Assembly (NCBI GenBank): GCA_028821995.1
Contig: JAPKEQ010000006.1
Span: 1-39,305 of the forward strand
DNA: 39,305 nucleotides
Origin: Alphaproteobacteria bacterium
GTDB lineage: Bacteria; Pseudomonadota; Alphaproteobacteria; UBA2136; JAPKEQ01
Direction of reading: 5' to 3'
The translations under genes were made by a program, and so were the position numbers. Positions 1 to 8,486 of this stretch are shown piece after piece; within the stretch, counting starts at the first letter, position 1; every line of letters starts with the position of its first letter. Below the pieces are notes generated by a model. It made no database searches. It saw nothing but the letters and a program-made list of their open reading frames with translations, and had not been told where the DNA came from.

Positions 1-2
1 GT

Positions 3-158
3 TACCTTGTTAATGTTTCTTTATCTTTCCATAGAGGCGTTATAGAGGAAGGGGGCATTTGGGCTCGCTTTGGTAGCCTGCCACGCCTTGCGTTAAGCTA
101 TATTCCAGAAACATTTATGAATCCAACTCTCAGCGCTTCGCTGAGATATAAACATTAA
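3..158 (+). CDS. C-terminal end of an unrecognised protein (partial)
   Basis: An open frame runs in from the left edge and stops at TAA 156-158, giving 51 residues. The codon choice (frequent CTT, CGC, GCT) matches the neighbours. The visible tail has alternating polar and hydrophobic residues around a GGIWARFGSLPRLALSYIPE stretch, which could be beta strands of an outer-membrane or secreted protein, but I do not recognise the family. It does not resemble the helix-turn-helix end of NtrC, the usual neighbour upstream of ntrY. A 7-bp hairpin (129-145) lies inside its last codons without a T-run, so it is not an obvious terminator. Confidence 0.45.
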   Translation, partial: YLVNVSLSFHRGVIEEGGIWARFGSLPRLALSYIPETFMNPTLSASLRYKH

Positions 159-176
159 GATTTAGGAACCTGATCT

Positions 177-2318
177 TTGAGAACATCTGTAAAAGCCATT
201 ATGAGCCGTGTGATACATGCAAGTAGTTGGTTCATTATTGCGCTTTTAATCTTTCTGCTTATCGCATCTGTTGCTGGTATTATGATTGCGCCAAATGTTT
301 CTGGGGCTATCTTCCTTGGTATTGTTGCAGCGAACCTTTTGCTTGTTCTTTTGGCAAGTCTTTATATTGGTAAAAAGCTGATTGAAGTCTTCCTTAAACA
401 AAAGAACACCCTTATTGGCGCCAAGCTGCATGTACGCCTTGTTGGTATCTTTAGTACTTTGGCGTTTATGCCAACGCTTGTGGTATCTGTGGCATCTATT
501 TTTGTATTAAACCAAGGTCTTGAAACATGGTTTTCTGACCGCGTAACACGGGCACTCGATGGATCGCTTGAAGTGGCGCAGGCTTATTTGAGAGAGCAGC
601 AAAAAACACTTCTTCTAGAAAATAAATCCATTTTAAATACACGCCCTGTGGCTGATGCCATCTTACTTTTAGATGAGCGAGGACTCAGGGAGAGCCTGGA
701 GCAAGAAAAGCTCTCTCGTCTTATGAGCGAGGTTTATGTTTTCCAAACAGATGGTACGCTTTTTGGCGGCCCGAGTGCGGGCGATGTTATCCTGCCTACA
801 GCAGTACTTAGCGCCATCCGCCAACCTGTACCGGGCGGAGAGACGCACCTCTCTTTCCAAAATAACCGTATATATGCAGTGTCGCCCATTGGCACACGTA
901 AGGTACTGGTTAGCGCAAGGCTTATTGAACCTATTCTTGTGGCCCGCATGAACGAGACAGAGGAAACTTACAGAGATTACTATGAGCTACGCTCTCGCAG
1001 AAGTGCTGTACAGTTTACTTTAACACTTGTTATGGGGGCTCTTGCGCTTGTGGCACTGGCCTCTGCTATTTGGGTCGGCCTTACGCTGGCTCGTAAAATT
1101 ATTACACCTGTAACAGACCTTGTATTTGCCACCAACAAGGTAAGTGCAGGGGAACTAGATGTACGCCTTGTACCGCAGGACGATGATGAAATTGGTATTT
1201 TAACCCAATCCTTTAACCGTATGACTGGCCAGCTCCGCCAAAACAGAGAGCTTCTTGAAAAGAAAAACAAAGAGCTAGATGAGCGTAGACGCGGTATGGA
1301 AGCCGTACTTACGGGTGTAACCTCTGCCGTGGTTGCTTTGGATAACACGGGGACCGTTATACTCAGTAACCGTATTGCCGATGAAAACTTTGGCCTTAAA
1401 CAGGGGGAATGTTTGAGTAACCATAGCGCCGAGCTTTATGATGTGTTTGAAGAGTTTATTGATAAGCTTCCTGAAATTGAAGAACGCAAAATTTCTATTT
1501 ATATGAATGGAGAAGAGCGCCGCATGTTACTGCGCATGGTACCTATGCGTCAAAGCCGTGCTAAAACACAGGCTGTGGTGATGACAGTGGACGATATTAG
1601 TGATCTTTTAAGCGCACAAAAAGTTGCTGCGTGGGCAGATGTAGCACAGCGCCTTGCCCATGAGATTAAAAACCCGCTCACACCGATTCAGGTGAGTGCG
1701 GAGCGTCTTAAACGTAAGTACACTAAAATTATGCCAGAAGACGATAGAGAGCTTTTTGGACAGCTGACTGGCACAATTGTCGGGCGGGTAGAAGATTTGC
1801 GCGAAATGTTAAACGAATTTAGTGATTTTGCTAGAATGCCTGCGGCAAAACAAGAGGTTAGCGACATTATACCTCTTATTAAGGAAGAAGTTTTGCTTCA
1901 GCAGCAGGGGCGAGAAAATATCGCATACGAAAAAAATATTTCAGTAGATCATGCAGAAATAGATATGGATAAAAGCCATATTAGACGGGCACTTACTAAC
2001 CTTTTGGAGAATGCAGCCAACGCTGTTAGTGAGCATCCTGATGCAAAAAATCGTGTGGGATTGATAAAACTTGTTGTAGATATGTCACAAAGTGGTAGAC
2101 TGTTGTTGTCGATTGAAGACAACGGGGTCGGCATCGCTGAAGATGTAGACCTAGATAAGCTTTTTGATCCTTACGTCACAACGCGTAAAAAAGGGACCGG
2201 ACTCGGTCTTGCGATTGTAAGACGTGTAATGGATCAGCATGGCGGACAAATTAAGCTATGCAGGCGAGAAGAGGGCGGCACAAAAGTCGAACTGAGCTTG
2301 CCAACAGTACATACTTAA
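177..2318 (+). CDS. ntrY: NtrY-type membrane sensor histidine kinase
   Basis: Sensor kinase of the NtrYX pair, which in alphaproteobacteria responds to nitrogen, redox or envelope cues and phosphorylates NtrX. The 713-residue protein has three N-terminal membrane segments (about 17-37, 43-65, 88-110), an extracytoplasmic region, a fourth segment near 278-303, a HAMP linker to about 357 and a PAS-like region near 375-470. The phosphoacceptor is H495 in AHEIKNPLTP. The ATP-binding motifs are the N box (NLLENAANAV, 608-617), G1 (DNGVGI from 648) and G2 (GTGLGL from 673). The start is TTG at 177, chosen because AGGAA lies 8 nt upstream; an in-frame ATG at 201 has no comparable site. ntrX follows after 37 nt. 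Function is sure at family level; the signal sensed is not visible. Confidence 0.93.
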   Translation: MRTSVKAIMSRVIHASSWFIIALLIFLLIASVAGIMIAPNVSGAIFLGIVAANLLLVLLASLYIGKKLIEVFLKQKNTLIGAKLHVRLVGIFSTLAFMPTLVVSVASIFVLNQGLETWFSDRVTRALDGSLEVAQAYLREQQKTLLLENKSILNTRPVADAILLLDERGLRESLEQEKLSRLMSEVYVFQTDGTLFGGPSAGDVILPTAVLSAIRQPVPGGETHLSFQNNRIYAVSPIGTRKVLVSARLIEPILVARMNETEETYRDYYELRSRRSAVQFTLTLVMGALALVALASAIWVGLTLARKIITPVTDLVFATNKVSAGELDVRLVPQDDDEIGILTQSFNRMTGQLRQNRELLEKKNKELDERRRGMEAVLTGVTSAVVALDNTGTVILSNRIADENFGLKQGECLSNHSAELYDVFEEFIDKLPEIEERKISIYMNGEERRMLLRMVPMRQSRAKTQAVVMTVDDISDLLSAQKVAAWADVAQRLAHEIKNPLTPIQVSAERLKRKYTKIMPEDDRELFGQLTGTIVGRVEDLREMLNEFSDFARMPAAKQEVSDIIPLIKEEVLLQQQGRENIAYEKNISVDHAEIDMDKSHIRRALTNLLENAANAVSEHPDAKNRVGLIKLVVDMSQSGRLLLSIEDNGVGIAEDVDLDKLFDPYVTTRKKGTGLGLAIVRRVMDQHGGQIKLCRREEGGTKVELSLPTVHT

Positions 2319-2355
2319 GACCAGAAAATAACAAACTAAAAAAAATGGGGTTTTT

Positions 2356-3678
2356 ATGATGAGCAATTACGTGCTAATTGTCGATGATGAAGAGGACATT
2401 CGTTCCTCACTTTCAGGGCTACTAGAAGATGAAGGCTATAAAACTGCAACAGCATCTAGCGGTGAAGAGTGCCTTGACATTGTAAGTCAAAAACTTCCAG
2501 ATCTTGTTCTTCTTGATATCTGGATGGATGGCATGGACGGACTTGAGACATTGTCTCGTCTTAAACGCCGTGCACCAGATCTTCCTGTGATTATGATTAG
2601 TGGTCACGGTACAATTGAAACGGCTGTAACAGCGACGCAAAAAGGCGCTTACGACTTTATCGAGAAACCGCCATCTGTTGACCGTCTTCTTCTTACATCT
2701 AGCCGTGCAATCCGCGAAACGCAATTGCGCCGTGAGAACATGCTGCTGCGTAGCCGTGGTGGTGAAGTACAAGAACTTCTTGGTATCTCATCTGAAATTG
2801 CAACCGTACGCCAAACCATTAAGCAAGTTGCTAGCGGTGAAAGCCGTATCATGGTGACGGGTGAGAGCGGAGCTGGTAAAGAGGTTGTTGCACGTCTTAT
2901 CCATAAAGGATCACGCCGCGCAGATCGTCCGTTTATGTCAATCGCACCAGGTGCTGTATCTGATGCAACATTTGACATGGCCCTAACAAGTACGCTTGTG
3001 CAAGCAGCAGGCGGATCACTCTTCCTTGATGAAGTGGCTGATCTTACGCCTCACATGCAGGCGCGTCTTCTTAAGTTCCTGCAGGATGGTCGTATCCACG
3101 ATCCTAAGAGTGGCGGGCAGATTGAAGCAGATGTACGTGTGATTAGCGGAACATCTAAAGATATTAAAGAGCTTGTAGATGCTGGTAAATTCCGTGCGGA
3201 TCTTTACTACCGCCTCAACGTGGTGCCAATCCATGTGCCTGAGCTAAGAAAACGCAACACGGATATCCCAACGCTGGTTCAGAATTTCCTTAAAATTCTA
3301 TCTCCAGATAGTGGTTCTATCCCTAAAATTGCGCCAGCAACAATGGCAATTATGACAAGTTACACATGGCCGGGCAACGTACGTCAGCTGCGTAACCTGA
3401 TTGAGTGGATTATTATTATGCACCCAGGTAAAATGATTGTGCCTGATATGCTGCCACCAGAGCTTATGCGTGGTGACGGACTTGACACAGATATGATGGA
3501 AAAAGCGGTACAAATGCCACTACGCCAAGCACGTGAGTTGTTTGAGAAGAATTACCTCAATAACCAGCTTGTGCGCTTTAGTGGAAATGTATCAAGAACC
3601 GCAGATTTCGTAGGTATGGAGCGTAGTGCGCTTCACCGTAAACTGAAGTCTCTTGGCGTTGATACGCGCCCAGAATAA
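2356..3678 (+). CDS. ntrX: NtrX-type response regulator with AAA+ domain
   Basis: Cytoplasmic partner of NtrY, 440 residues. The receiver domain (1-120) has acidic residues D10/D11, phosphoacceptor D54, S82 and K104. The AAA+ domain has Walker A G169-ESGAGK-E176 and Walker B LFLDE (D225, E226). The C-terminal Fis-type helix-turn-helix includes NVSRTADFVGMERSALHRKL. The GAFTGA loop that sigma54 activators use is absent: the segment between Walker A and B is short and reads APGAVSDATFDMALTSTLVQ. It therefore probably acts as a DNA-binding regulator rather than a sigma54 activator, as proposed for other NtrX proteins. Two ATGs occur in tandem (2356 and 2359); no strong ribosome site precedes them. 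The gene is followed by a structured region and a terminator. Confidence 0.93.
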   Translation: MMSNYVLIVDDEEDIRSSLSGLLEDEGYKTATASSGEECLDIVSQKLPDLVLLDIWMDGMDGLETLSRLKRRAPDLPVIMISGHGTIETAVTATQKGAYDFIEKPPSVDRLLLTSSRAIRETQLRRENMLLRSRGGEVQELLGISSEIATVRQTIKQVASGESRIMVTGESGAGKEVVARLIHKGSRRADRPFMSIAPGAVSDATFDMALTSTLVQAAGGSLFLDEVADLTPHMQARLLKFLQDGRIHDPKSGGQIEADVRVISGTSKDIKELVDAGKFRADLYYRLNVVPIHVPELRKRNTDIPTLVQNFLKILSPDSGSIPKIAPATMAIMTSYTWPGNVRQLRNLIEWIIIMHPGKMIVPDMLPPELMRGDGLDTDMMEKAVQMPLRQARELFEKNYLNNQLVRFSGNVSRTADFVGMERSALHRKLKSLGVDTRPE

Positions 3679-3823
3679 AAATCAAGCCAGCTTTCTACTA
3701 TAGAGAGCTGCAAATAATGGCGCCGCATGCTTCCGTTGCTCAGGTATATTTACATACATTCTGCTACGGTTCATGCGGCGCCATCATTTTCGCAACACTA
3801 TAGCGATAGCTCATCTTGATTTT
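3678..3823 (+). ncRNA. Candidate multibranched structured RNA (or MITE-like element) after ntrX
   Basis: The interval folds by eye into a closed multibranch. AAAATCAAG (3678-3686) pairs perfectly with CTTGATTTT (3815-3823). Inside are three hairpins: 3688-3710 (10 bp with one G-U, loop CTA); 3717-3784 (13 perfect bp, ATGGCGCCGCATG with its complement, then a broken CCGT/ACGG and GC/GC extension); and 3798-3809 (4 bp, CTAT/ATAG). A rho-independent terminator follows at 3838-3864. This could be a small RNA processed from the ntrX transcript, a long 3' UTR element, or a miniature inverted-repeat element whose ends are the closing helix. I do not recognise a known family. The first base overlaps the ntrX stop codon. 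Confidence 0.45.
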
Positions 3824-3837
3824 GCACCGCTTTTAGG

Positions 3838-3864
3838 AGAGCCCTTGTCATAGGGCTCTTTTTT
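3838..3864 (+). terminator. Rho-independent terminator after ntrX
   Basis: A perfect 8-bp stem, AGAGCCCT (3838-3845) with AGGGCTCT (3852-3859), has a 6-nt loop and runs into six Ts. It should end the ntrYX transcript and any small RNA encoded between 3678 and 3838, so trkA needs its own promoter. Confidence 0.85.
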
Positions 3865-3913
3865 GTGGGAGAATAAGAAGATATTAAAAATAATAATATA
3901 AGTTTTAAAATCT

Positions 3914-5272
3914 ATGCTAAATGCCATTGTTGTCGGAGCGGGTGAAGTTGGTATCTCCATTGCTCAAAACTTAAGTGCAGAAAACCATAATGTGGTGATG
4001 ATTGACCATGACGCACACAAACTTCAGCAGGTATTGGACGTGGTTGATGTTCAAATTGTAGAAGGCGTAGGCTCTCACCCTGATGTACTTGAACAAGCAG
4101 GCGCAGACCGTGCACATCTTTTGATTGCAGTAACGCAATCTGATGAAGTAAACATGATTGCCTGCCAAGTGGCCCATAGCCTTTTTGGTATTAATAAAAA
4201 AATTGCACGCGTACGAGATATGGCATATCTCAACATTACGCATAACAGGCTTTACAACCGGGAAGACATGCCGGTTGATGTTGTTATTAGCCCTGAAAAA
4301 GAGGTTGCAGATGCTGTTGTGCGCGCAGCTGAAGTTTCTGGCTCTTTTGATGTTACCTATATGGCAGGCAATACTCTTGCTCTCATAGGGCTTAAAATAC
4401 CAAAAGAGTGTGCTTACCTTGGCGTTAAGTTTAGGGAAGTTCTTGAACGCATTGAATATAACTTCCGTGCCATCTCTATTTTTAGAGAAGATCGTGTTAT
4501 TTATCCGCGCGGTGAAGATCATCTAGAAGAAGGGGATGAGGTTTACCTTCTTTGCAAACGTGATGACAGAACGGCTATTATGGAAGAGCTTGGCCACCAG
4601 CATAAACCTATGCAAGATGTCATGATTATTGGTGGTGGACATATTGGGTATGAGATTGCCCTTCAAATGGAAGCCCGCGGCGTAAATTTGCGCCTTATTG
4701 AAAATAATTTAGAACGCGCTAACTTCCTTGCGCATCACTTATCTCATGCGGTTGTTCTTTATGGAGATGCTCTTGATAGTGATCTTTTAGTGCAAGAAAA
4801 TGTATCGGCTATGGACGCTGTATTTGTAATGACAAGTAACGACCCTAGTAATATTTTGGCCTCTATTAGTGCGCGTAAATTTGGCGTTGAAAATGTAATT
4901 ACACGTGTGGCAAGCCGTATGCTTATGCCTCTTGCTGATACGCTGCATCTTGATAAAGTTATTTCTCCAAGAGAAATTACAGCTTCGCGTATTCTTCAGC
5001 ATGTACGCCGTACAAAGTCTCGCGTAGAAGATCTGCATTCTATTCACCAAGGTAAACTTGAAGTGATTGAGCTAAAGGTAACATATAATTCACCGTCTCA
5101 TGGTAGAACTGTTGGCAGCCTTGGCCTTTCTGAAGGTGTTAAAGTTTCAGCTGTTATTAAAGAGGACGGAACGGTATTTTTTGCTGAAGGCCATATTCCA
5201 GTAGAAGAGGGGGATACGCTTATTCTTGTGACCCGTATAGAATGTATTAATGAAATTGAGTTGATGGTGTAG
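3914..5272 (+). CDS. trkA: Trk system potassium uptake protein TrkA
   Basis: Peripheral NAD(H)-binding regulator of the Trk K+ transporter, 452 residues. It has two copies of the TrkA-N plus TrkA-C (RCK) unit. The first Rossmann fold opens with VVGAGEVGISIAQNL and an acidic residue in VMID; the second has IIGGGHIGYEIALQM and ends in RLIE. Each is followed by a beta-rich TrkA-C domain. It is separated by one nucleotide from trkH, its membrane partner. No clear ribosome site precedes the ATG. A TAATAT at 3894-3899 is a possible -10 box, which would give a very short leader after the preceding terminator. Confidence 0.95.
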   Translation: MLNAIVVGAGEVGISIAQNLSAENHNVVMIDHDAHKLQQVLDVVDVQIVEGVGSHPDVLEQAGADRAHLLIAVTQSDEVNMIACQVAHSLFGINKKIARVRDMAYLNITHNRLYNREDMPVDVVISPEKEVADAVVRAAEVSGSFDVTYMAGNTLALIGLKIPKECAYLGVKFREVLERIEYNFRAISIFREDRVIYPRGEDHLEEGDEVYLLCKRDDRTAIMEELGHQHKPMQDVMIIGGGHIGYEIALQMEARGVNLRLIENNLERANFLAHHLSHAVVLYGDALDSDLLVQENVSAMDAVFVMTSNDPSNILASISARKFGVENVITRVASRMLMPLADTLHLDKVISPREITASRILQHVRRTKSRVEDLHSIHQGKLEVIELKVTYNSPSHGRTVGSLGLSEGVKVSAVIKEDGTVFFAEGHIPVEEGDTLILVTRIECINEIELMV

Positions 5273-5273
5273 C

Positions 5274-6725
5274 ATGCATTATCGAATGATATTTTACGTT
5301 CTGGGAGTATTTGCCTGCGGCTTTGGGGCTCTTATGTCCGTGCCTGCATTTGTGGCACTTTTTTTCCAAGAGGGGCAAGCGGCACGTATTTTTCTAGAAG
5401 TATCTTTTGCGACGATGGTGACTGGCGGTGCGATGGTTATCATGATGCGCGGCACCAATAAAACCATGACCCATAAAGACGCTTTTCTTCTCACATTCCT
5501 GACATGGTCTGTGCTTTCTATTATTGGAAGTCTACCACTGTACTTTACAGGTGCAGCCCCCACCTTTATTGATGGATTGTTTGAATCTGTAGCAGGTATT
5601 ACAACCACAGGGGCAAGTGTACTTAGCGGTCTCGATTCTATGGACCATGGGGTACTGCTTTGGCGTTCTATGCTTCAATGGATTGGTGGTATGGGGATTA
5701 TTGTCCTTGCGGTTGCCGTTCTTCCTTTTCTTGGTATTGGTGGTATGCAGCTTTATAGAAGCGAAATGCCAGGCGTAACAAAAGATAAGCTCCAGCCTCG
5801 CATCAAGGAAACAGCCAAGCTACTTTGGATTGTTTATCTTGTGCTCACAATTTTATGTGCAGCAGCTTATAGCGTGGCTGGCATGGGCACTTTTGATGCC
5901 ATAGCTCATGCTTTTACAACTGTTGCTACAGGGGGCTTTTCAACGCACGATGCATCTATAGGGCATTTTAACTCTTTCTCTATTGAAATGGTGGCCGTGC
6001 TCTTTATGTTTCTTGGTGCTGTAAACTTTAGTTTACATTACATGTTTTTAACCACGAGAGGACGCGTGGTTTATGCAAAAGATTCTGAATTTAGAATGTT
6101 CCTTATTCTTGTTATTTCAGCCGTTGTTGTTCTTAGCCTTATGTTGATGTCCCTTGATGTGTACCAAGCATCAGAGGCCGTAAGGTACTCACTCTTTAAT
6201 ATTATGGCCGTGATTACCACAACAGGGTATGCCACAGCAGACTACAACGCATGGCCTGTACTTGCACCCATGACAATGCTTGTTCTCATGTTTTGGGGAG
6301 GGTGTTCTGGCTCGACAGCTGGCGGCATGAAAATTTTACGCATTATGATGATTGTTAAACAAAGCCAAACAGAACTGATAAGGCTTTTGCACCCCAGTGG
6401 TATCGTACGTGCAAAAATTGGAAACAGAACCATTTCATCTGAAGTTATGCAGGCTGTTTGGGCGTTTGCAGGCCTTTATCTTGTTACTTTTATTGTAATT
6501 TCTATAGTTATGGCTGCATATGGCCTTGATCTAGAAACAGCCTTTAGCGCGGCTGGAGCAACATTAACAGGGCTCGGTCCTGGGCTTGGAGATGTTGGCC
6601 CTGCCAGCAACTATGCAAGCGTGCCGCAAGGTGCTAAGCTTGTGCTCTGTCTCTCTATGTTGCTGGGGCGTTTAGAGTTGCTTACACTACTTGTATTACT
6701 TATGCCTGCATTTTGGCGTAAATAA
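5274..6725 (+). CDS. trkH: Trk-type potassium transporter membrane subunit
   Basis: K+-translocating inner-membrane protein, 483 residues, of the TrkH/TrkG/KtrB superfamily with repeated membrane-pore-membrane units. The selectivity-filter segments are visible as glycine-bearing loops: TTTGASVLSGL, TTVATGGFSTH, TTTGYATADY and the degenerate ATLTGLGPGLG. The start ATG lies one nucleotide after the trkA stop, so the two are translationally coupled, which suits a TrkA-gated channel. TrkG is an alternative name; sequence reading alone does not separate them. Confidence 0.94.
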   Translation: MHYRMIFYVLGVFACGFGALMSVPAFVALFFQEGQAARIFLEVSFATMVTGGAMVIMMRGTNKTMTHKDAFLLTFLTWSVLSIIGSLPLYFTGAAPTFIDGLFESVAGITTTGASVLSGLDSMDHGVLLWRSMLQWIGGMGIIVLAVAVLPFLGIGGMQLYRSEMPGVTKDKLQPRIKETAKLLWIVYLVLTILCAAAYSVAGMGTFDAIAHAFTTVATGGFSTHDASIGHFNSFSIEMVAVLFMFLGAVNFSLHYMFLTTRGRVVYAKDSEFRMFLILVISAVVVLSLMLMSLDVYQASEAVRYSLFNIMAVITTTGYATADYNAWPVLAPMTMLVLMFWGGCSGSTAGGMKILRIMMIVKQSQTELIRLLHPSGIVRAKIGNRTISSEVMQAVWAFAGLYLVTFIVISIVMAAYGLDLETAFSAAGATLTGLGPGLGDVGPASNYASVPQGAKLVLCLSMLLGRLELLTLLVLLMPAFWRK

Positions 6726-6775
6726 ATTTACAACTTACTGTGTTATTTTTTTCACAGGGGCAGAGCTTTTGTTTG

Positions 6776-6781
6776 TATATA
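6776..6781 (+). promoter_or_regulatory. Possible -10 box in the hfq leader region
   Basis: TATATA lies about 100 nt before the hfq ATG. TTCACA at 6751-6756 resembles a -35 box, but the 19-nt spacing is long. If used, hfq would have a leader of roughly 95 nt. Confidence 0.3.
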
Positions 6782-6883
6782 TAAGGAGTAAGGCTTGAGT
6801 GCAGGCCATGTGTTGTTTAGTATGTACTCACGTGTCCTCATGTAAGAGATACGTCAATAATAAAAGATAAAGAAAGTTGCCAC

Positions 6884-7147
6884 ATGTCTAAAAAGGACGA
6901 TAAGACAAATAATGTCCAAGATGTGTTTTTGAACCATCTCAGAAAAACACGTCAACCATGTACTGTGTTTCTAACAAACGGTGTAAAGCTTCAGGGTAAG
7001 GTGACATGGTTTGATAACTTTTGTGTAACGCTTACGCGTGACGGTATTACTCAGCTTGTTTACAAACATGCTATTTCTACTGTAATGCCAGCTGATGCTT
7101 TCCAAATGCATGACATTCTTGAGATCGATAACGTCGGTAACGAGTAA
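6884..7147 (+). CDS. hfq: RNA chaperone Hfq
   Basis: Hexameric Sm-fold RNA chaperone that pairs small RNAs with mRNAs. At 87 residues it has the usual compact length. The Sm1 motif covers [20 protein letters not shown] with the following [13 protein letters not shown], and Sm2 is the signature [11 protein letters not shown]. The C-terminal tail is short, as in most alphaproteobacteria. hflX follows after two nucleotides, the standard hfq-hflX pairing. The ribosome site is weak (AAAG, 10 nt upstream). Confidence 0.96.
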   Translation: MSKKDDKTNNVQDVFLNHLRKTRQPCTVFLTNGVKLQGKVTWFDNFCVTLTRDGITQLVYKHAISTVMPADAFQMHDILEIDNVGNE

Positions 7148-7149
7148 AC

Positions 7150-8463
7150 GTGGATGAACAAAAAGATTTAGGCACAAACTGTTATGTGCTGCATGTGGAC
7201 CTTCCTCCCTCAGCGGAGGAGGGCAATTTGCCTTCTCTTAGATCTAGCGAGGATAAACTTTCTGAGGTCATTAACCTTACAGAGGCTTTAAACCTTGAAG
7301 TTATAGAGTCTTCTTCAGTGACGCTAAAGCGTATTAATCCCAAAACATTTATTGGCGGCGGTAAAATTATTGAGCTGACCGAGTACTTTGAAGAGCATGA
7401 GATTGATGTGGTTGTTGTGAACACAAACCTTTCACCATCTCAGCAGCGTAACCTTGAAGTTGCTTGGGATAAAAAGGTTGTAGATCGTACAAACCTCATT
7501 TTAGAAATTTTTGCAGATCGTGCCCGCACAAAGGCAGGGCGTCTTCAGGTTGAACTTGCACATTGTATGTTCCAGCAGAGCCGTCTTGTGCGTGCATGGA
7601 CACACTTAGAGCGCCAACGTGGTGGTACAAGCAAGACAGGTGGCCCCGGTGAACGTCAAATTGAGCTTGACCGTCGTATGATTCAAGAGCGCATTATTAA
7701 GATTAAGCAAAGCCTTGTAAGTGTTGAAAAAGAGCGAGAGCTACACCGTAAAACGCGCAAAAAATCTCGTATCCCTGTTGTTGCACTTGTGGGTTATACC
7801 AATGCTGGAAAATCAACACTGTTTAATGCGCTTGTGGGCGATGAGGCTGAAGCAAAAGATATGCTCTTTGCGACTCTAGACCCGCTTATGCGCCGTTTTG
7901 TACTTCCCAATAATGAAGCGATCATTATTTCTGATACCGTAGGTTTTGTGAGCGATTTGCCGCACCAATTGGTAGATGCTTTTGCTGCAACTTTAGAAGA
8001 AGTTGCCGGCGCAGACCTTATGATTATTGTACATGATGCTAGCAGCCCTGATGCGGATGCGCAGTATCAAGATGTGTGCGAAGTTCTTAAAAATATTAAA
8101 GCTGATAAAGTTCCTATTATTCATGTTGGAAACAAAATGGACCTTGTTGAAGGCGGGTTTAACTTTAACCTTCCAAAGGGGACCATGCCAACTTCTGCTG
8201 TTTCAGGCGAGGGGGTTGAGCCTCTCATTCATAAAATGACAGAAACACTGTATGGGGAAGAGCTGATCTTTATGTTTAATGTTCACGCCTCAGAAGGCAA
8301 GTGGCTGGCTTGGATGCATGCACATGGAGATGTGTTAGATAGCAGCCTCAATGAAGATATTTGGCATATTGAAGTAAAGCTCAATACTGCTACAGCAAGT
8401 ATTCTTCAAGAAGAAGCGCCACATATTTATGAGACACGCAAAAAAATGAAAAAGCCCGCTTAA
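7150..8463 (+). CDS. hflX: Ribosome-associated GTPase HflX
   Basis: GTPase of the Obg-HflX group, which binds the 50S subunit and splits stalled or stress-inactivated ribosomes. The 437-residue protein has an N-terminal HflX domain carrying the FIGGGKI and glycine-rich GGTSKTGGPGERQIELDRR segments. The G domain follows: G1 GYTNAGKST (215-223), G3 DTVGF, G4 NKMD and G5 TSAVSG. The start is GTG at 7150, two nucleotides after the hfq stop. The gene ends just before a bidirectional terminator. Confidence 0.95.
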   Translation: MDEQKDLGTNCYVLHVDLPPSAEEGNLPSLRSSEDKLSEVINLTEALNLEVIESSSVTLKRINPKTFIGGGKIIELTEYFEEHEIDVVVVNTNLSPSQQRNLEVAWDKKVVDRTNLILEIFADRARTKAGRLQVELAHCMFQQSRLVRAWTHLERQRGGTSKTGGPGERQIELDRRMIQERIIKIKQSLVSVEKERELHRKTRKKSRIPVVALVGYTNAGKSTLFNALVGDEAEAKDMLFATLDPLMRRFVLPNNEAIIISDTVGFVSDLPHQLVDAFAATLEEVAGADLMIIVHDASSPDADAQYQDVCEVLKNIKADKVPIIHVGNKMDLVEGGFNFNLPKGTMPTSAVSGEGVEPLIHKMTETLYGEELIFMFNVHASEGKWLAWMHAHGDVLDSSLNEDIWHIEVKLNTATASILQEEAPHIYETRKKMKKPA

Positions 8464-8477
8464 ATAGCAGGCTTTTT
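8449..8477. terminator. Bidirectional terminator between hflX and the convergent small gene
   Basis: AAAGCCCGCT (8451-8460) pairs with AGCAGGCTTT (8466-8475) around a 5-nt loop, flanked by A and T runs. The single mismatch is a C-A on the plus strand and a G-U wobble on the minus strand, so it suits the minus-strand transcript best. It overlaps the hflX stop. Confidence 0.8.
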
Positions 8478-8486
8478 CTTTGTCGA

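Noticed and set aside
3678-3823. Cloverleaf-like fold considered as a tRNA
   Set aside because: It is about twice the length of a tRNA, has no T-arm GTTCGA sequence and no acceptor stem of the right length.
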